Source: Pollenia angustigena
Lineage: Eukaryota; Arthropoda; Insecta; Diptera; Polleniidae
DNA: 64,000 nt
Direction of reading: 5' to 3'
Assembly: GCA_930367215.1 (NCBI GenBank)
Contig: OV884059.1
Location: 33,223,882 to 33,287,881, forward strand
Shown: piece by piece, positions 53,075 through 64,000 of the stretch
How positions within the stretch are numbered: the stretch's first letter is position 1
Layout of the letters: the number at the start of each line of letters is the position of its first letter
Program-made: the position numbers and the translations under genes
Notes under the pieces: generated by a model
Databases searched by the model: none
Told to the model about the DNA's origin: nothing
What the model saw: only the letters and a program-made list of their open reading frames with translations

Positions 53075-53214
53075 GCGGTTCACACACTTCAAGTTCAACT
53101 CGTCAAGTCTTGAACTTTAAGGAGAGAAGGGAAATGCGAATGTCATATCTTTTCCCCTCTCTCTTAAAAACTCAAGACTTGACGAGTCAAACTTGACGTG
53201 TGTGAATCACCCCT
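53075..53214. repeat. 140-bp MITE, third member of the 142-bp family
   Basis: GCGGTTCACACACTTCAAG at the left is mirrored by ACGTGTGTGAATC at the right. GTCAAGTCTTGA and the GA-rich/CT-rich central stem match 5679-5820. The outermost bases have diverged and no clean duplication is visible. Confidence 0.78.
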
Positions 53215-53628
53215 TACTGAAAGATTTGCACCTTTCTTACACTCTTCTTAAATCTTTAATTTTTTAAAAAAGAGATTCTTTTTCGATTTGACATCTCGTT
53301 TTCACAATGAACCAAACAAAGCTACTGAAACTTTAACGAAAAAAGCAACGCATCACACGTGTTGCTTTAATACAAAGCAAAGAAGCAGTGTTACCACCTG
53401 CAAACTTCTAAATTACACTTGAGATGAAGCAAAATTACCCGATTTAAATGAAATTACACCTGATATAAAATTGAAGTTTTATTAAATAAAAAGACATTTA
53501 CAAAGAAGCAAAAACACAACAAACTCATTAAAACAAGATCAATATTAGTCAAGCTGTTAATTTTATTTAAATTAACAAAAATAACATTAAAGACTTAAAA
53601 AATTAGTAAAACTGCTGAAATAATGAGT

Positions 53629-53877
53629 TTAACTTCCACATTTGGTTGATATATCTTGGGAAGGCTTAAAATGTTTCTTGTCATTGCTATATAATGGATG
53701 CTTTTTAGCCGCATAGAGCTTACGAAAGGTTAGCTGTCAAACGAACTGCCATACTGTTTTCACTTTTTGATCAGGTGCATCATCATGAATAGATTCATGC
53801 TTAAACATCGACGCCAAATTATCCAAATATGCTTTGAAAATCAGCCATCGATTTTCGCAACTTAAAGGTGACTTCAT
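53629..53877 (-). pseudogene. Unrecognised minus-strand open stretch with one stop
   Basis: The ATG at 53877 opens MKSPLSCENRWLIFKAYLDN, then LASMFKHESIHDDAPDQKV and TVWQFV. A TGA follows at about 53731-53733, then QLTFRKLYAAKKHPLYSNDK to a TAA at 53629. Composition (Trp, His, Asp, Lys spread evenly) is protein-like. It may be a decayed transposase exon or gene fragment, but I do not recognise the family. A pogo-like end lies about 0.7 kb upstream on the + strand; a link is possible but unproven. Confidence 0.35.
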
Positions 53878-53879
53878 GA

Positions 53880-55797
53880 TTTAAATAACGCAACAAATGA
53901 AGGCGATGTGTTGAATTAAAGAAAATAAACTGTCAATTAGACTTCAAGGCCGTGCGATGTGACACTTATTGATTGTTTTCCGTAGGGTTGTAAAGTCAGT
54001 GGTTAATGCTGATAAACCAGCAACAATCGGTGTCTTGGAGGTTACCGAGGTACCGAGTATTAATTTCCTATATAAAATAAAATATGTATATGTCTGTTTA
54101 AAATCGAAGTTTATTATTTCAATTGAAAACACTAAGTTCAAAGCATTCGTATAACAGTAGATAGATATTTTATATGTAATTAAAGAAATTTTAAATTTCC
54201 AGATATGTATTCAGTCTAAGAAAACGTAAACAAAGCAGCACGCAAGAGTAATGTTGCAAGTCTATAAACAAAAAAAAATAAGATCGAAATCCGAAACTAT
54301 AAAACCAAGATCAAAAGACTACTATTAGGATTAACACTAAGACTAAGATTAAAATCAAGAGTAAGATTATAATACTAAGATTAAATATAGAATGTTAGTA
54401 TAAGAAAAAAAATTTTTATATATGTATAGTAGAAATGCTTAAAACAGAATGTATATTTAAGGATGTATGGAAGTGTATAAATATTAAATATATAAGGGAA
54501 ATAATAGGAAAACAAATTATAGGAATTACAAAACGGTATACAAAACATTAAATAAACCATATAATATGGTTATTGAACTATTCATTTCATGGTATTAGTA
54601 TATATAAAGTATAAATAAATGATTAATTGAGTAAGGTTTTACATAAATAAATAAATAAAGTTTGTGATTTTCTTTTGCGGATTTAACTATTTTAAATTGT
54701 TTTATATTCTATGGACTATAATGGTATGGTATGATAATGTATGGTTAATAAACTAGAAAAAAAACATATAAAGCTGTACTAATTATAAAACAAATTTGTT
54801 ATCTTTAAATTCCTAACTGATAATTATAAGCAGATATAATAGATATTTCCTTATTAAATATTCAAAACTCCTATGTAATACTCTTTTTTAGATCATCTTA
54901 ATTGATTTTGTAATATGATTTCCTTTTTTCATTAACATTTAATATTCTATTGGTATAATCGACTTCAAGTTTATACTATATATAAACTTTTACTAAATAT
55001 TATCAAAACAATTAATAAACCATGTACTATGGTTAATAAAATGGAAATTTTATTGTATTTGTATGTATAATGTATAATTATTAACTGTATGAAGTGTATC
55101 CATGGATTGAACTAAATTCTTAACTATAATGTCATTGTAGAGTATCAAACCATAGAAAAATTCTTCATTAAACTTATATTATAGAGTATCAAACTAGAAA
55201 AAAATAAATAAAAGGTTATAAACATTGAGTAATAGTGAAACTATCTGCAAATGTTTTTAGAAAATGCTTATTAAGTGTTATCAACAAAAATTATATGCTA
55301 ACTTAATTAACCGATTAATAGTTACTTTGACCTTTAGTCCGTTGTAGTGAAACAGACCAGAGTCTCTTGTGATAATTAAATCTGCGCAAAAAAAAAAAAA
55401 AATATTTATATATAATTCTATTTAAGATTAACAAAACCCAAAAATGACAACTCCTTCTATTTGTTAAATGTAATTAAAAGTGATGTGCAGCCGGTTGCTG
55501 TTGATATAAAAAAAAGTGGTTGATCCCACAAGCCTACCGAGGCATTCAATGCAAAAAGTCACTAGAAAACCTATGCAACAAAGTCATTAACTATTCTAAA
55601 CACATACACAATAACTGAAAAAAAAACTAAAAAAATACTTATTTCACGATCAGTTTTATCTTTAATACGAAAACGCACAAGTAAAATTATCATCCCTCAC
55701 AAAATTTTTAAAATCTTTAAGAAAAAATGTCAATATGAATACGCACAAGCAAAAAAAAAAAGTCATAAACAAATATTCAAGACGGAGACGTAGACAC
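53880..55797. other. AT-rich non-coding stretch
   Basis: No gene. Degenerate AAGATTAA/ACTAAGA repeats at about 54300-54400; otherwise featureless. Confidence 0.45.
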
Positions 55798-56347
55798 TAG
55801 AGGTCTGCAAGAATAAATAAAAACCAATTTCAACACACTCATTTGTTTTTCAACTACAATGTGTCGAACACCCAATAATAAAGAAACAAATCAAAGAATA
55901 ACCAAAGACAAAACGAATAAAAACTCATTCAATTCAGTCAATTCAAGTCAAACGAGTGAAATATTCATATATAATTTGAATGTAAATTTTCTGTACCTAC
56001 ACATTACGTATGTATGTGTAAGCTTAACTCTTACAAATAAAAGAAGCCACAAGCTTACACACGTATTATGTCAATGTATTCAAATAAATGTATGGACATT
56101 CAATAATTCAAAAATTATTCGAATTTTTTTTGTAAACTTGCTCTCTCTAACGGTCATTCCACTGTTTTGTTATTTATGAATGACTCTCAAATTCATTTAC
56201 AGTAAACAAGTATTTTATTCAATTCATTCTCTCTTATTTTTGTATATGGTTTACTCTTTTCTTAAATTTTTGAATGTTTAATATTTGAGTAAATGTTGTG
56301 CACTTTGAATAAAGGCAAACAAGTGAATTATTCAAAGCAGACCTCTA
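55798..56347. mobile_element. Non-autonomous hAT-type element (8-bp duplication)
   Basis: 550 bp with ends TAGAGGTCTGC and GCAGACCTCTA, flanked by a perfect 8-bp duplication GTAGACAC (55790-55797, 56348-56355). The subterminal zones contain repeated CAATTCA/TGAATTG/CATTC words, probable transposase binding sites. The 106-codon frame at 55859-56179 lies inside; it has no transposase motif and I regard it as chance. Confidence 0.92.
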
Positions 56348-56355
56348 GTAGACAC

Positions 56356-57086
56356 TAAATAAACAAAAAATTTTTTACATGACATGTCCCTTTTGCCTCT
56401 ATTTCTCAGGAGTAAATGCATGGCATTAGGGTGTTCACAGTTTGTGAATAACCAACATGATATGCACCCAACTTTTTATTAATATTTACAGATCGTGAAC
56501 CCCCCTACTGGTATGCTCCCAACTTTGTATGAAAAAAGTGCCGTAGAACTCTTTCAAACACACTACTGTCGAAGTTCTTATTTTATTGTATAGTAATAAA
56601 ACACTAATAAGAACGCTTTTAAATGCTACTTTCTATTCTTTTATCATTCAAACCGTTACAAGTACCCATACAAGTAACTAAGTATCGATACTTTTTTTCG
56701 ATTCTAAGTAGCTATCGATACTTTTCGAGCGATACCACATCGAGTAAAAGTATCGATACCTTAAAGGTATCGTTTCATCCCTAGTCGCTCTCCTTCATAC
56801 AAGTGCAACCACTGTGCAGTCTAATGTATATATGTACATACATATATTATTCTTCTTTATTGGTTAACTCACTCGTAAAACTGCTCTGAGTGGAGAAGCA
56901 GCTCGCGCTCTTTGTCATTATTTCTTAAGGGCAAACAGGTCGTTTTTGTTTGTCTGCTTTTGTTGCGTTTTGCGGTGTCACCCCGCATTGGTTAGTGTTT
57001 CGGCGTCGTATAACTGTACCGAGTTACAGTTTTTGCGGTATCTGCATTAACTATATGCAATCGTTTTTAACCTCAATTTGAGGTTT
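56356..57086. other. Non-coding, with a TATCGATA-rich segment
   Basis: No gene. 56680-56785 is rich in GTATCGATACTTT in both orientations and may be a decayed MITE. 56860-57080 is less AT-rich but unidentified. Confidence 0.45.
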
Positions 57087-57090
57087 TGTT

Positions 57091-57210
57091 TGGTGGAGAA
57101 CCATTTATAACTCATGTGACTGGTGGAGAACCAATATAACTCAGACGTTTTACTGGTGGAGTACCAAGAAAAAAACTCAGAAGATTACTGGTGGAGACCA
57201 ATATACTCTG
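57091..57210 (+). repeat. Tandem repeat: TGGTGGAGAACCA..AACTCA units
   Basis: Four degenerate units beginning TGGTGGAGAACCA (the last two shortened to GTACCA and GACCA), each followed by ATATAACTCAGA-like sequence, start at about 57091, 57121, 57152 and 57189. Unit length is roughly 28-37 bp. An open frame crosses it but has no recognised domain. It could be leader sequence of an LTR retrotransposon; I see no LTR. Confidence 0.7.
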
Positions 57211-57212
57211 GA

Positions 57213-58041
57213 GCGGATTCTGGAAGCTCTCGCCTTCCTATTCGAAGGTTTAGGTCGAACGAGGACTTTGCGGTTGAGGCTCCTAAAATTTGTGTGATAC
57301 CCTGGCAATATAACTATGATTAGTTCGCCAAAAAAACTTTAGTTTTAAGAAAGCCAAAAAAAAAAAAAAAAAATTATTGGTTAAAAATTTCCAAAAAATT
57401 AATTTTTAATGAAGATTTAATAGATGCATGGGAGTACATCTAGTGATGCCAACTAAGCTATTAAGTGGCTAGATTTAGCCATTTACAACTTGTTTAGCCA
57501 TTAAAAAAATGAGTTCAGCCATTTTTTAACTTGTTTAGCCATACAATTTTTTTGTCGTTTTTCTTTTAAAATAATAATTTTTATTTTCTTATAAAAGTAA
57601 AATAAGCATTTTTAGCAATTGCAACGCATTTTATATAAATCACAACTTTTACAAATGTTTAAAATCGCTATAAACGATAATGATGAAAATTTTTTTAAAA
57701 TAATGGAACAGTATTCCATTTAGTGTTCGAAAATAAACGGTTCATTATTTACCGTTCGGCTCACACACCCAGTACCGATATCTTTTTTTTTAGTGTATGT
57801 GTAGACGAACGCAACCCTTAATACCGTTCGTAACTATCTTCTTCTTTAAAAAAAACAGCACAATTGTAGTGATACTGTAGACCAACATTATCTGTTAATG
57901 TTCTATAGTGTTTCTTTTTTTACATTGATAAAAAAATAAACAAACAAATAATTTTAGCAATGACCGCAGCACGAACAGCTTGTGTGTGTATATGTTTTGT
58001 TTGTGTAAAATTATTTTGCTGGCTTTTTGTTTTTTTTTGGT
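57213..58041. other. Non-coding stretch
   Basis: No gene. The phrase CTTGTTTAGCCAT is repeated near 57488 and 57529. Poly(A) at 57356-57372. Confidence 0.45.
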
Positions 58042-58126
58042 GGCATGTCATAGCGTCCAGTGTCATAGTGTCCATGGAACCCTGTGGACACTGTGACACT
58101 TTTGAAAATATCATAATGTCCGTGTG

Positions 58127-59300
58127 CATCCCAGCAAAAACTTTGCTTACAAAATAAGCAGAAATATAATGAGAATTTGACGAGCCGACTACTTACTATT
58201 TGTTCGCGATGTCCCAAAAGTAATCCTTTATAATTTGGCCTATTATAACCTAAAAAATAATATTTTTTTTTATACTTACAATTTTTATAAAAATATATAT
58301 GTAGTTACAAAAAGAGGCCAAAAATAAGTGATTGCAAATTAATTCAAAAATTTTAAAACATACTTATTAAAATTGCTCTAATATGCGTGAAAGTGTGCAC
58401 AATACTAAATATTTCGAAAAGTAAGAAAACATTTAATAAGGAGTGTTTTGCTGCACAAAATCATTTATAACTCTAACACTGTTATACAAATGCGTGTAAT
58501 GTAATTGTTTTGCTGTTCAAAATACATCGTTTACATTCGATCGATATAACTACTAGTGTTCTATAACAAAAATATACTGTGAGGGTAATTTTGGAACACA
58601 CTTATGTATATAGTTACACACATTTGATTGATTTTTAGATTTTACATGGATTTAACATCCAAATTATTGTTAAAATTATATAGTATTACCAAATGTCTAA
58701 CAAATATTAACGGAATATACTGCAAATTGACTTAAATATTTATTGAAAATCGCATAATAATATTAATTTGTTTTGTAATGTATATTTAAGATATAATAAT
58801 AAAGTAATTGAAGCACAGCCGCGAATAACGTTGAAAACGCCACATTTTGCAAAAACTATTTTTTTGCAGATAACCGTTGACCTAATTCTCTTACACAGTT
58901 TAAACATCAAATCAACCAAAACTATGCACCTTAACGCCTTCAAAAAGGCGTACAAAGTGTCAGCCAGTGGAAGAACATTGCAAGTTACTAACAAAATGAT
59001 GAAACCGAAATGGTTTTGCAGTGCGGAATAATGTTTTGAAAGCCTTTTGCATTAAAGTTTTTATTATCATTATTTTTAATAATAGAAAAAAAAAATTTTT
59101 AAACAAATAATGCTGCCTGTCAAAAAACGTTTTTTTGCTCTCCTGAAAAATTATTATTTTGTAACTTAAAACGTTATTCGCGGCTGTGCTTCAATTATTT
59201 AATATATAACTAATAATCAAAAAATTGGCGAATAAAGCCACAAAGTAATGAATCATTGAAGTCATTAAAAGTAGGATTGTAAGTAAAGTTTTTGCTGGGA
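58127..59300. repeat. Nested TIR element (CCCAGCAAAAAC ends)
   Basis: ATCCCAGCAAAAACTTTGCT at the left is mirrored by AGTAAAGTTTTTGCTGGGAT at the right. The terminal pattern CCCARCAAA is shared with 29043-29831 and 50328-50489. It contains the element at 58805-59197. Confidence 0.72.
58805..59197. repeat. 393-bp TIR element, innermost
   Basis: A perfect 28-bp TIR (TAATTGAAGCACAGCCGCGA and eight further bases) is at 58805-58832 and 59170-59197. An 87-codon frame at 58768-59031 starts outside the element and shows no motif; probably chance. Confidence 0.85.
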
Positions 59301-59589
59301 TTAAGACACTTTTCAAATGGACATTATGTCATTTTAAAACATGTCATAAGGGCCATAATTACTAAAGAAGTTAAATACAAAAAAAGATCTACATACACGC
59401 AGAGAAAAAACATGTTTTATTATAGTCACAACCAACAACACTATTTTTAAAGAAACTAATTTAACCATTATATGGTTGAGGGTGACAATGATTTGGTTAA
59501 ATTAAACATAATATGGTTAAAAAATGTTTAAATATTGTTTTGTTGTTTTTTCTCTAGGTATATATATTAAATATATAACGATAACACTT

Positions 59590-60180
59590 TTGGGCGCAAG
59601 GATTTTCTCCTCTGTTGTATAAAAAATACCGGCTGCGCTTACTTAAGCGTCTCGGCATAGCCGGCCTTCGGCTGGTCGCAAGGATTTTCTCCTCTATGAT
59701 AAAATTAGTACCGGCATCGCTAATTAAAGCTTCTCTGCACAGCCGACCTTCGGCCGGGCGCACGGATTTCCTCCTCTATGGTTTAACAAGTACCTGCTTC
59801 GCTAAGTAAAGCTCCTAAAATCTGCCTTGTTTCCGAACGAAGACCGAATACGCAGAGACGCTTTAGTTTGCAAAGCCGGTATTTATTATAATAAAGAGAA
59901 GAAAATATTTGCGCCTAGCCGAAGGCCGGCTTTGCCGAGAAGCTTTAGTTAGCGGATCCGGTTTTTGTTATACCGTGGAAAAGAAATTCCTTGCGGCCGG
60001 CATAAGGCCCGCTGTGAAGAGCAGCTTTGGTTAGCGAAGCCGGTACTTGTTTTACCAAAGAGGAGAAAATCCTTGCGACCGGCCGACTGTGAAGAGTAGC
60101 TTTAGTTGGCGAAGCTGGTATTTGTTATGCCATAAAGGAAAAAATTCTTTCACCCGGCCGAAGGCCGTCTATGCTTTCGA
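59590..60180. repeat. GC-rich tandem array C, inverted about its centre
   Basis: About three units run forward (GGGCGCAAGGATTTTCTCC, TTCGCTAA, AAGCTTCT, CGGCCTTCGGC; starts near 59590, 59677, 59755). A turning point CTGCCTTGTTTCCGAACG is at about 59820. About four units then run in reverse to 60180 (GAAGGCCGGC, GCTTTAGTTAGC, GGAGAAAATCCTTGCG). The whole array can fold back on itself. Confidence 0.88.
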
Positions 60181-60261
60181 GTTTGTAAACATGTTTTGGG
60201 CATTATGACATTCTACAAAGTGTCATAACGTCCACTATGACACTTTACGTTATGAAATGCC

Positions 60262-60950
60262 TTTTTTCGTATGTGTATTTTGTTTTTGTAAAAAATGTTT
60301 GGTTTTGTATCTCTCATACCAATCAGCACGTGTAACAGTTTCTTCCGTGCGATGAAACGTCTACAGTTAAAAAATGAGCTTGTCGACGATCAACAACACT
60401 CTTTATGAGATTCCAAGAAGAATCCTAGACGATCGAAAAATAATCTAAATACGAACACACGCCGAACCGAACACAATGTAGTTTGTGGTTTTTAAAAAAA
60501 AACCAAACGGAATTAAATGTTCTCATCTTTTTGTTGACTTGGATAAAAAAAAGTACTATTTTTGTTTTCGAAAAACAGGGAAACGTTATTTTTTTAATGA
60601 TTTTATACACAAACACTATTAGCGTTTGTGTTTTCCACAAATCTACCGAACCGAGCCCTAAGGAGTGATATCTTGTGTTTATTTTCGAACACTAATTCCA
60701 ATATTAAATTTATAAAATGGATCAACATTGTTTCTTTCTGGTCGCAAGTTTTTCAGTAAAGAGATGCAGGACGCAACAAAAATTTTAGAATTTACCATAT
60801 TGTTGTTCTCACTTTTATGTTAAAATGATAAAGTAGAGATGGTATTTAGCCAAGTAAATATTGTTAAAAGTTGTTTGAGAAATATGTTACATTAAGCAAC
60901 CGTTATTTCGATTTTATCAATAATGAAAATATTTTTGCCATAACAATAAA
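60262..60950. other. Non-coding stretch
   Basis: No gene. Small open frames at 60425-60668 on both strands lack motifs. Confidence 0.4.
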
Positions 60951-61190
60951 ATATTTATACCCACACCATAAGAGTGGTGAGGGTACTATACATTTGGGAT
61001 GATGTTTGTAACACCTTAAAATTTTCATTCTAGACCCACATTTAAGTATACCGATCGACTCAGAATCACTTTCTGTGTCGAATAAACGATGTCCGTTCGG
61101 CTGGCTGGCTGTCCATTTTAACCTGTGCGCACAGTACAAAGTCGCAATTTTGGAGATAATTTGTTAAACCTCCACTTGTCGAAACTCCAA
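60951..61190 (+). repeat. Dispersed fly repeat (ACCGATCGACTCAGAATCAC type)
   Basis: The string TATACCCACACCATAAGAGT, GATGTTTGTAAC, CCGATCGACTCAGAATCACT, TCGAATAAACGATGTCCGT and GGCTGTCCAT..GTGCGCACAGTACAAAGTCG strongly resembles, from memory, a repeat that is very common in Drosophila and calyptrate fly genomes, probably part of a retrotransposon. The exact family cannot be named without a search. Confidence 0.6.
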
Positions 61191-63652
61191 TTATTCCACG
61201 AGCAGTGTTGTCAGCTTATGAGCTTTGTCGCCGAATTCGGGGTCTTAACATTTATTTGGGAACAGAAAATAAAACTTATGTCTTTTATTTCCCTGAAATT
61301 CCAGAAAAGTTTTAAAGCGGAAGGAAGCTATGACAATTTTAGGCGAAAAATTAGCACGCTTAAGTCCATAAAATTCGCATAACAAAGTTCTTGCAGCCGT
61401 TTTTCTCCACATAAAATTCTCTATGTCCAACTTACAGCCAAACCTAATGGTGTTTTCTTTTCTAAAAAATAATAATGCATTATATATGTGTAATATATTT
61501 AACAGGTTACACGTACCCTTACATTACAAATTACAATGGAACATAATAATAGCTACGTTTTACACTCAACACTAATGTGTATTTAGCGTGTTAAATATTG
61601 CATGCAAAGTTTTTACTAAAAGCGATATTCACCACGCTTGTAGCAATTTTCAACATTAAATTTTCTTACAATTCCAATAAGCGTTAACAGCACTGATTTT
61701 CAATAATTAATGTCAGCTGCTGTTAAAAATTTTGCGACAAAAAAAATATAATAAAAGTAAAAACAACAAAAAACAAAAAGTTTTTATATCCATCACAATA
61801 TAACTAAAAATCACAATATAACGCAAATTGTCCGCAAAAACACAAGAAAAAAAATACTTGCTTGCATAAAAAAATACTTTACGCAGATGCAAAAAAGGGT
61901 ATTATCTCACACTCAGCTATAACTGCGGGTAAGAAAGGGAACAAATTTGCCATTTATTGTTGCAACATGTTCAGAAAGGAAAACGACAAGTTTTCACATT
62001 TTTGCATATATTTTTATAATGGAACCAAAACCCGCACGAATGGTAGCATATATGGAACATTATTGTCAGAAAAGAAAACACCATAAGTGTGGGGTGGGTA
62101 CACACTATCGAACTTGAGTGACAGTCTAAAAATTGATTAATACCCTTTGTACACTTGCATACATTTCGGAGGAACGCATGGAAGATGTTGAAAATGTGAA
62201 ATACGCGTTCATACTTGAAACATCTAACATCTACTATCAATAAAAAAAATTTCACCATTTCGGAAAAAAAATTTTATTTTTTTTAAATACTTTTTTTCTA
62301 CAAAAGTGCCACCATTTCAAAAGATAACACCAAAATGTATTTCTTATTCATTTTGTTTAATAATTTTAGCAAAATAAGGCTTGCAAAAAAGGAAATGGTA
62401 ACGCTGCTTTCAAAGCAACTTTCATTTTGACAGTGATGCCACAATAATAGCAGCATTTATTGCCACTTTTTTAGTGATGACACTAAATGAATCGAAAAAT
62501 GTAAAAGGGAACAAAATGAGATTTTTAGCCGTATGTATTTCTTTTGGGAAAATTCCAACATCTTCGCAAATTGATGTTAAATGTTGACAAGTGTGAAAAG
62601 GCTATAAGGCAACTATAAAAATATTTTGTAGCAAGCAAAAGTTAGACAAAACAGTCATTCATGTTCGAAAGTGTGTGCCTCACTCAATCCCTTCATTAAG
62701 CTAATAGATTACTTTCAGATTCTATAAGAAATTCCAATGAAGATTTTTCTAATCGATGTCGTGGGCGATACCGCAAACGGCACTAGTTGCTGTACGATTG
62801 GAACGGCCCGATGTAAAACGACTTAATTCATTTAAAAGCATTAAAAAGGAATTTGGAGGAGGGTAAACAATAATATGCTTGTAATATATTAGAAATTAAA
62901 AATACCACAAATGGGCATGTAAAAATATGAAAAATCCAAATTTTCAACCTCTCGATTTAGTATAAAACCGCTATTAAATGACATAACATGAAGCTATTTT
63001 TTCCAATTCCACAATAATAAAATATGTATGAATGGATTAAAACTAAAAAATGTGTTGCTGTTTTTTTATAAAACACTTATTAATAAATATTTGTTTAATG
63101 TTTCCCAAAATATGCAAAAACATCCATCATAACTAAAGATTTGCATGACAAGACATAAATATTTTTGTTTAGCAAATTGTTGAGATATCAAACAAATTAA
63201 AGCGCTTAGTTTATTAATAAAACCCACTAAAAAAAAGTTAAAGTAAATAACAAAATTGCTTTTAAACATCTTAATTAACTTGGCCAAATAACAAGTTGTT
63301 TGTCCATAGTTAAAATGAAATTAAATTAAAAGAAAAATAGTTCTCATAAAACTCGTACACACTTTAGTTAAATAAATTGTTGAGGAAACTCCTTTGCACA
63401 CACTCACACAAGCTCTGCCGTTAAAAGGCATTTTGGCCCAACTCTGACTCGCTTACAATCACTTTCGGTTGTTTTATTTAACTCATATGCAGCGTGCAGA
63501 ATATTGTTGGTAATTTTACGTCTGTATTATTCAAAAAGTCTTAAAACACAAATGAATACATGCAATCCGTCATGCAGGTATGAATGATTCATTAATTTCG
63601 CGCCTTCAGTTCTTAACGCGCCGTAACAAACGCGCACCAAACACATTAAATG
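61191..63652. other. AT-rich non-coding stretch
   Basis: No gene. The segment TCGCAAATTGATGTTAAATG near 62555 (with GACAAGTGTGAAAA) recurs, diverged, near 50173. Otherwise nothing recognised. Confidence 0.4.
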
Positions 63653-63931
63653 TTAAACAAAATTAAAAAGAAATGCAACAGAATATGAAAAAGAAAAATA
63701 TGCTTTAAAACAGATTAGTCCCGAGTATTTATCAGAAGTATTAAGGAAATCATTCAAAAGCAAAAAAAAAACTAATTTAGGAATTTTTTCTAAATTTTTA
63801 AGGATTGAAGAGATATCGACCCATTTGCACGAAATTATCGTATGTGCCAATTTTTTTGAAATTGAGTTTTTGCTCAAATCTTGCTCTACATTCAAAGAGA
63901 CGTCACCTGACTTCGTTGCTCCAAAAAGCAT
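63653..63931 (-). other. 92-codon open frame, unrecognised
   Basis: It starts MLFGATKSGDVSLNVEQDLS, continues KKLAHTIISCKWVDISSILK, and ends Phe/Ser-rich. The first 70 residues look protein-like and the tail does not. It shows no recognised domain, and the window ends 70 bases upstream of the ATG, so an upstream exon or promoter cannot be judged. It could be part of a gene or a transposon, or chance. Confidence 0.2.
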
Positions 63932-64000
63932 ATGTATATATTCATTTTGATATTGCAGCCGAAAGCAGAGAAAAGTAGAAAAATGGCTGTCCTGTAAAAT

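Larger units (their letters stand above)
58042..60261. mobile_element. Foldback element 3 (9-bp duplication), with nested elements
   Basis: 2220 bp. The left end GGCATGTCATAGCGTCCAGT pairs with ...AAGTGTCATAACG..TGAAATGCC at the right. The flanks are TTTTTTGGT (58033-58041) and TTTTTTCGT (60262-60270), 8 of 9 identical. The ends repeat the words TGTCATAACGTCC and AGTGTCATAGTG, which also occur inside foldback element 2 (18648-18735). The interior holds two TIR elements, one inside the other, and the largest copy of the GC-rich satellite. No transposase. Confidence 0.82.

Noticed and set aside
55859..56179. 106-codon ORF inside the hAT-type element
   Set aside because: No transposase motif (no DDE, RW or dimerisation signature), skewed to Asn/Ile/Phe/Leu, and it overlaps repeated subterminal words; best explained as chance.
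58768..59031. 87-codon ORF in the innermost nested element
   Set aside because: It begins outside the element and crosses its TIR, with no recognised motif.
1..64000. Bacterial operon, ribosomal RNA or organelle sequence
   Set aside because: No Shine-Dalgarno-led gene strings, no rRNA signatures and no mitochondrial genes; all coding signals are eukaryotic transposable elements.

Overview
This window looks like a stretch of nuclear genome from a higher fly (Diptera: Brachycera, most likely a calyptrate). It is strongly AT-rich, full of homopolymer runs and TATGTA/GTT-type simple repeats, and packed with insect transposable elements: rosa-type (DD41D) mariner-like relics, Gypsy, copia, RTE and Jockey fragments, hAT and foldback MITEs. 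I found no convincing intact host gene. The window is intergenic DNA or the inside of a very large intron.

Layout. 0-8.5 kb: one end of a TIR element, a small hairpin MITE, a 5'-truncated RTE retrotransposon with a clean 12-bp target duplication (508-1892), MITEs (one nested in another at 5.7-6.1 kb), and fragments of three further non-LTR retrotransposons. 8.8-12.5 kb: a young Gypsy-type LTR element with a SAP-domain Gag-protease ORF that has lost reverse transcriptase, RNase H and the integrase core. 13.2-16.7 kb: two mariner-like deletion derivatives; one keeps an open frame with all three catalytic Asp but no DNA-binding domain. 16.8-19.9 kb: a MITE split by a foldback element with a 9-bp target duplication, a second foldback element, a copia fragment, and a Gypsy RT fragment split by a hAT MITE. 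20.8-21.4 kb: a hAT-type element. 22.3-28.2 kb: a mariner relic, a tRNA-like repeat, a solo LTR carrying a nested MITE, and a TIR element containing a tRNA-like segment next to exon-like sequence. 29-31.3 kb: two large foldback MITEs. 33.5-36.3 kb: a TIR element that seems to carry the 5' part of a gene, a near-perfect 335-bp-arm palindrome of a tRNA-like repeat, and a second copy of the tRNA-containing TIR element. 36.6-53.2 kb: more MITEs, mariner and Jockey relics and a complex of direct and inverted repeats. 55.8-56.3 kb: a hAT-type element. 58.0-60.3 kb: a third large foldback element containing two further nested TIR elements and a GC-rich satellite.

The most coherent novel-looking system is a set of three foldback elements (17031-18105, 18390-19280, 58042-60261). 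They have different ends, but each begins GGC, each is flanked by a 9-bp target duplication, and all share an approximately 82-bp GC-rich tandem unit containing GGCCTTCGGCC. The 9-bp duplication and foldback structure recall the Drosophila FB/NOF (MULE-NOF) group. No transposase for them is present here. Several insertions could be verified by comparing an occupied site with an empty copy of the same site inside the window.
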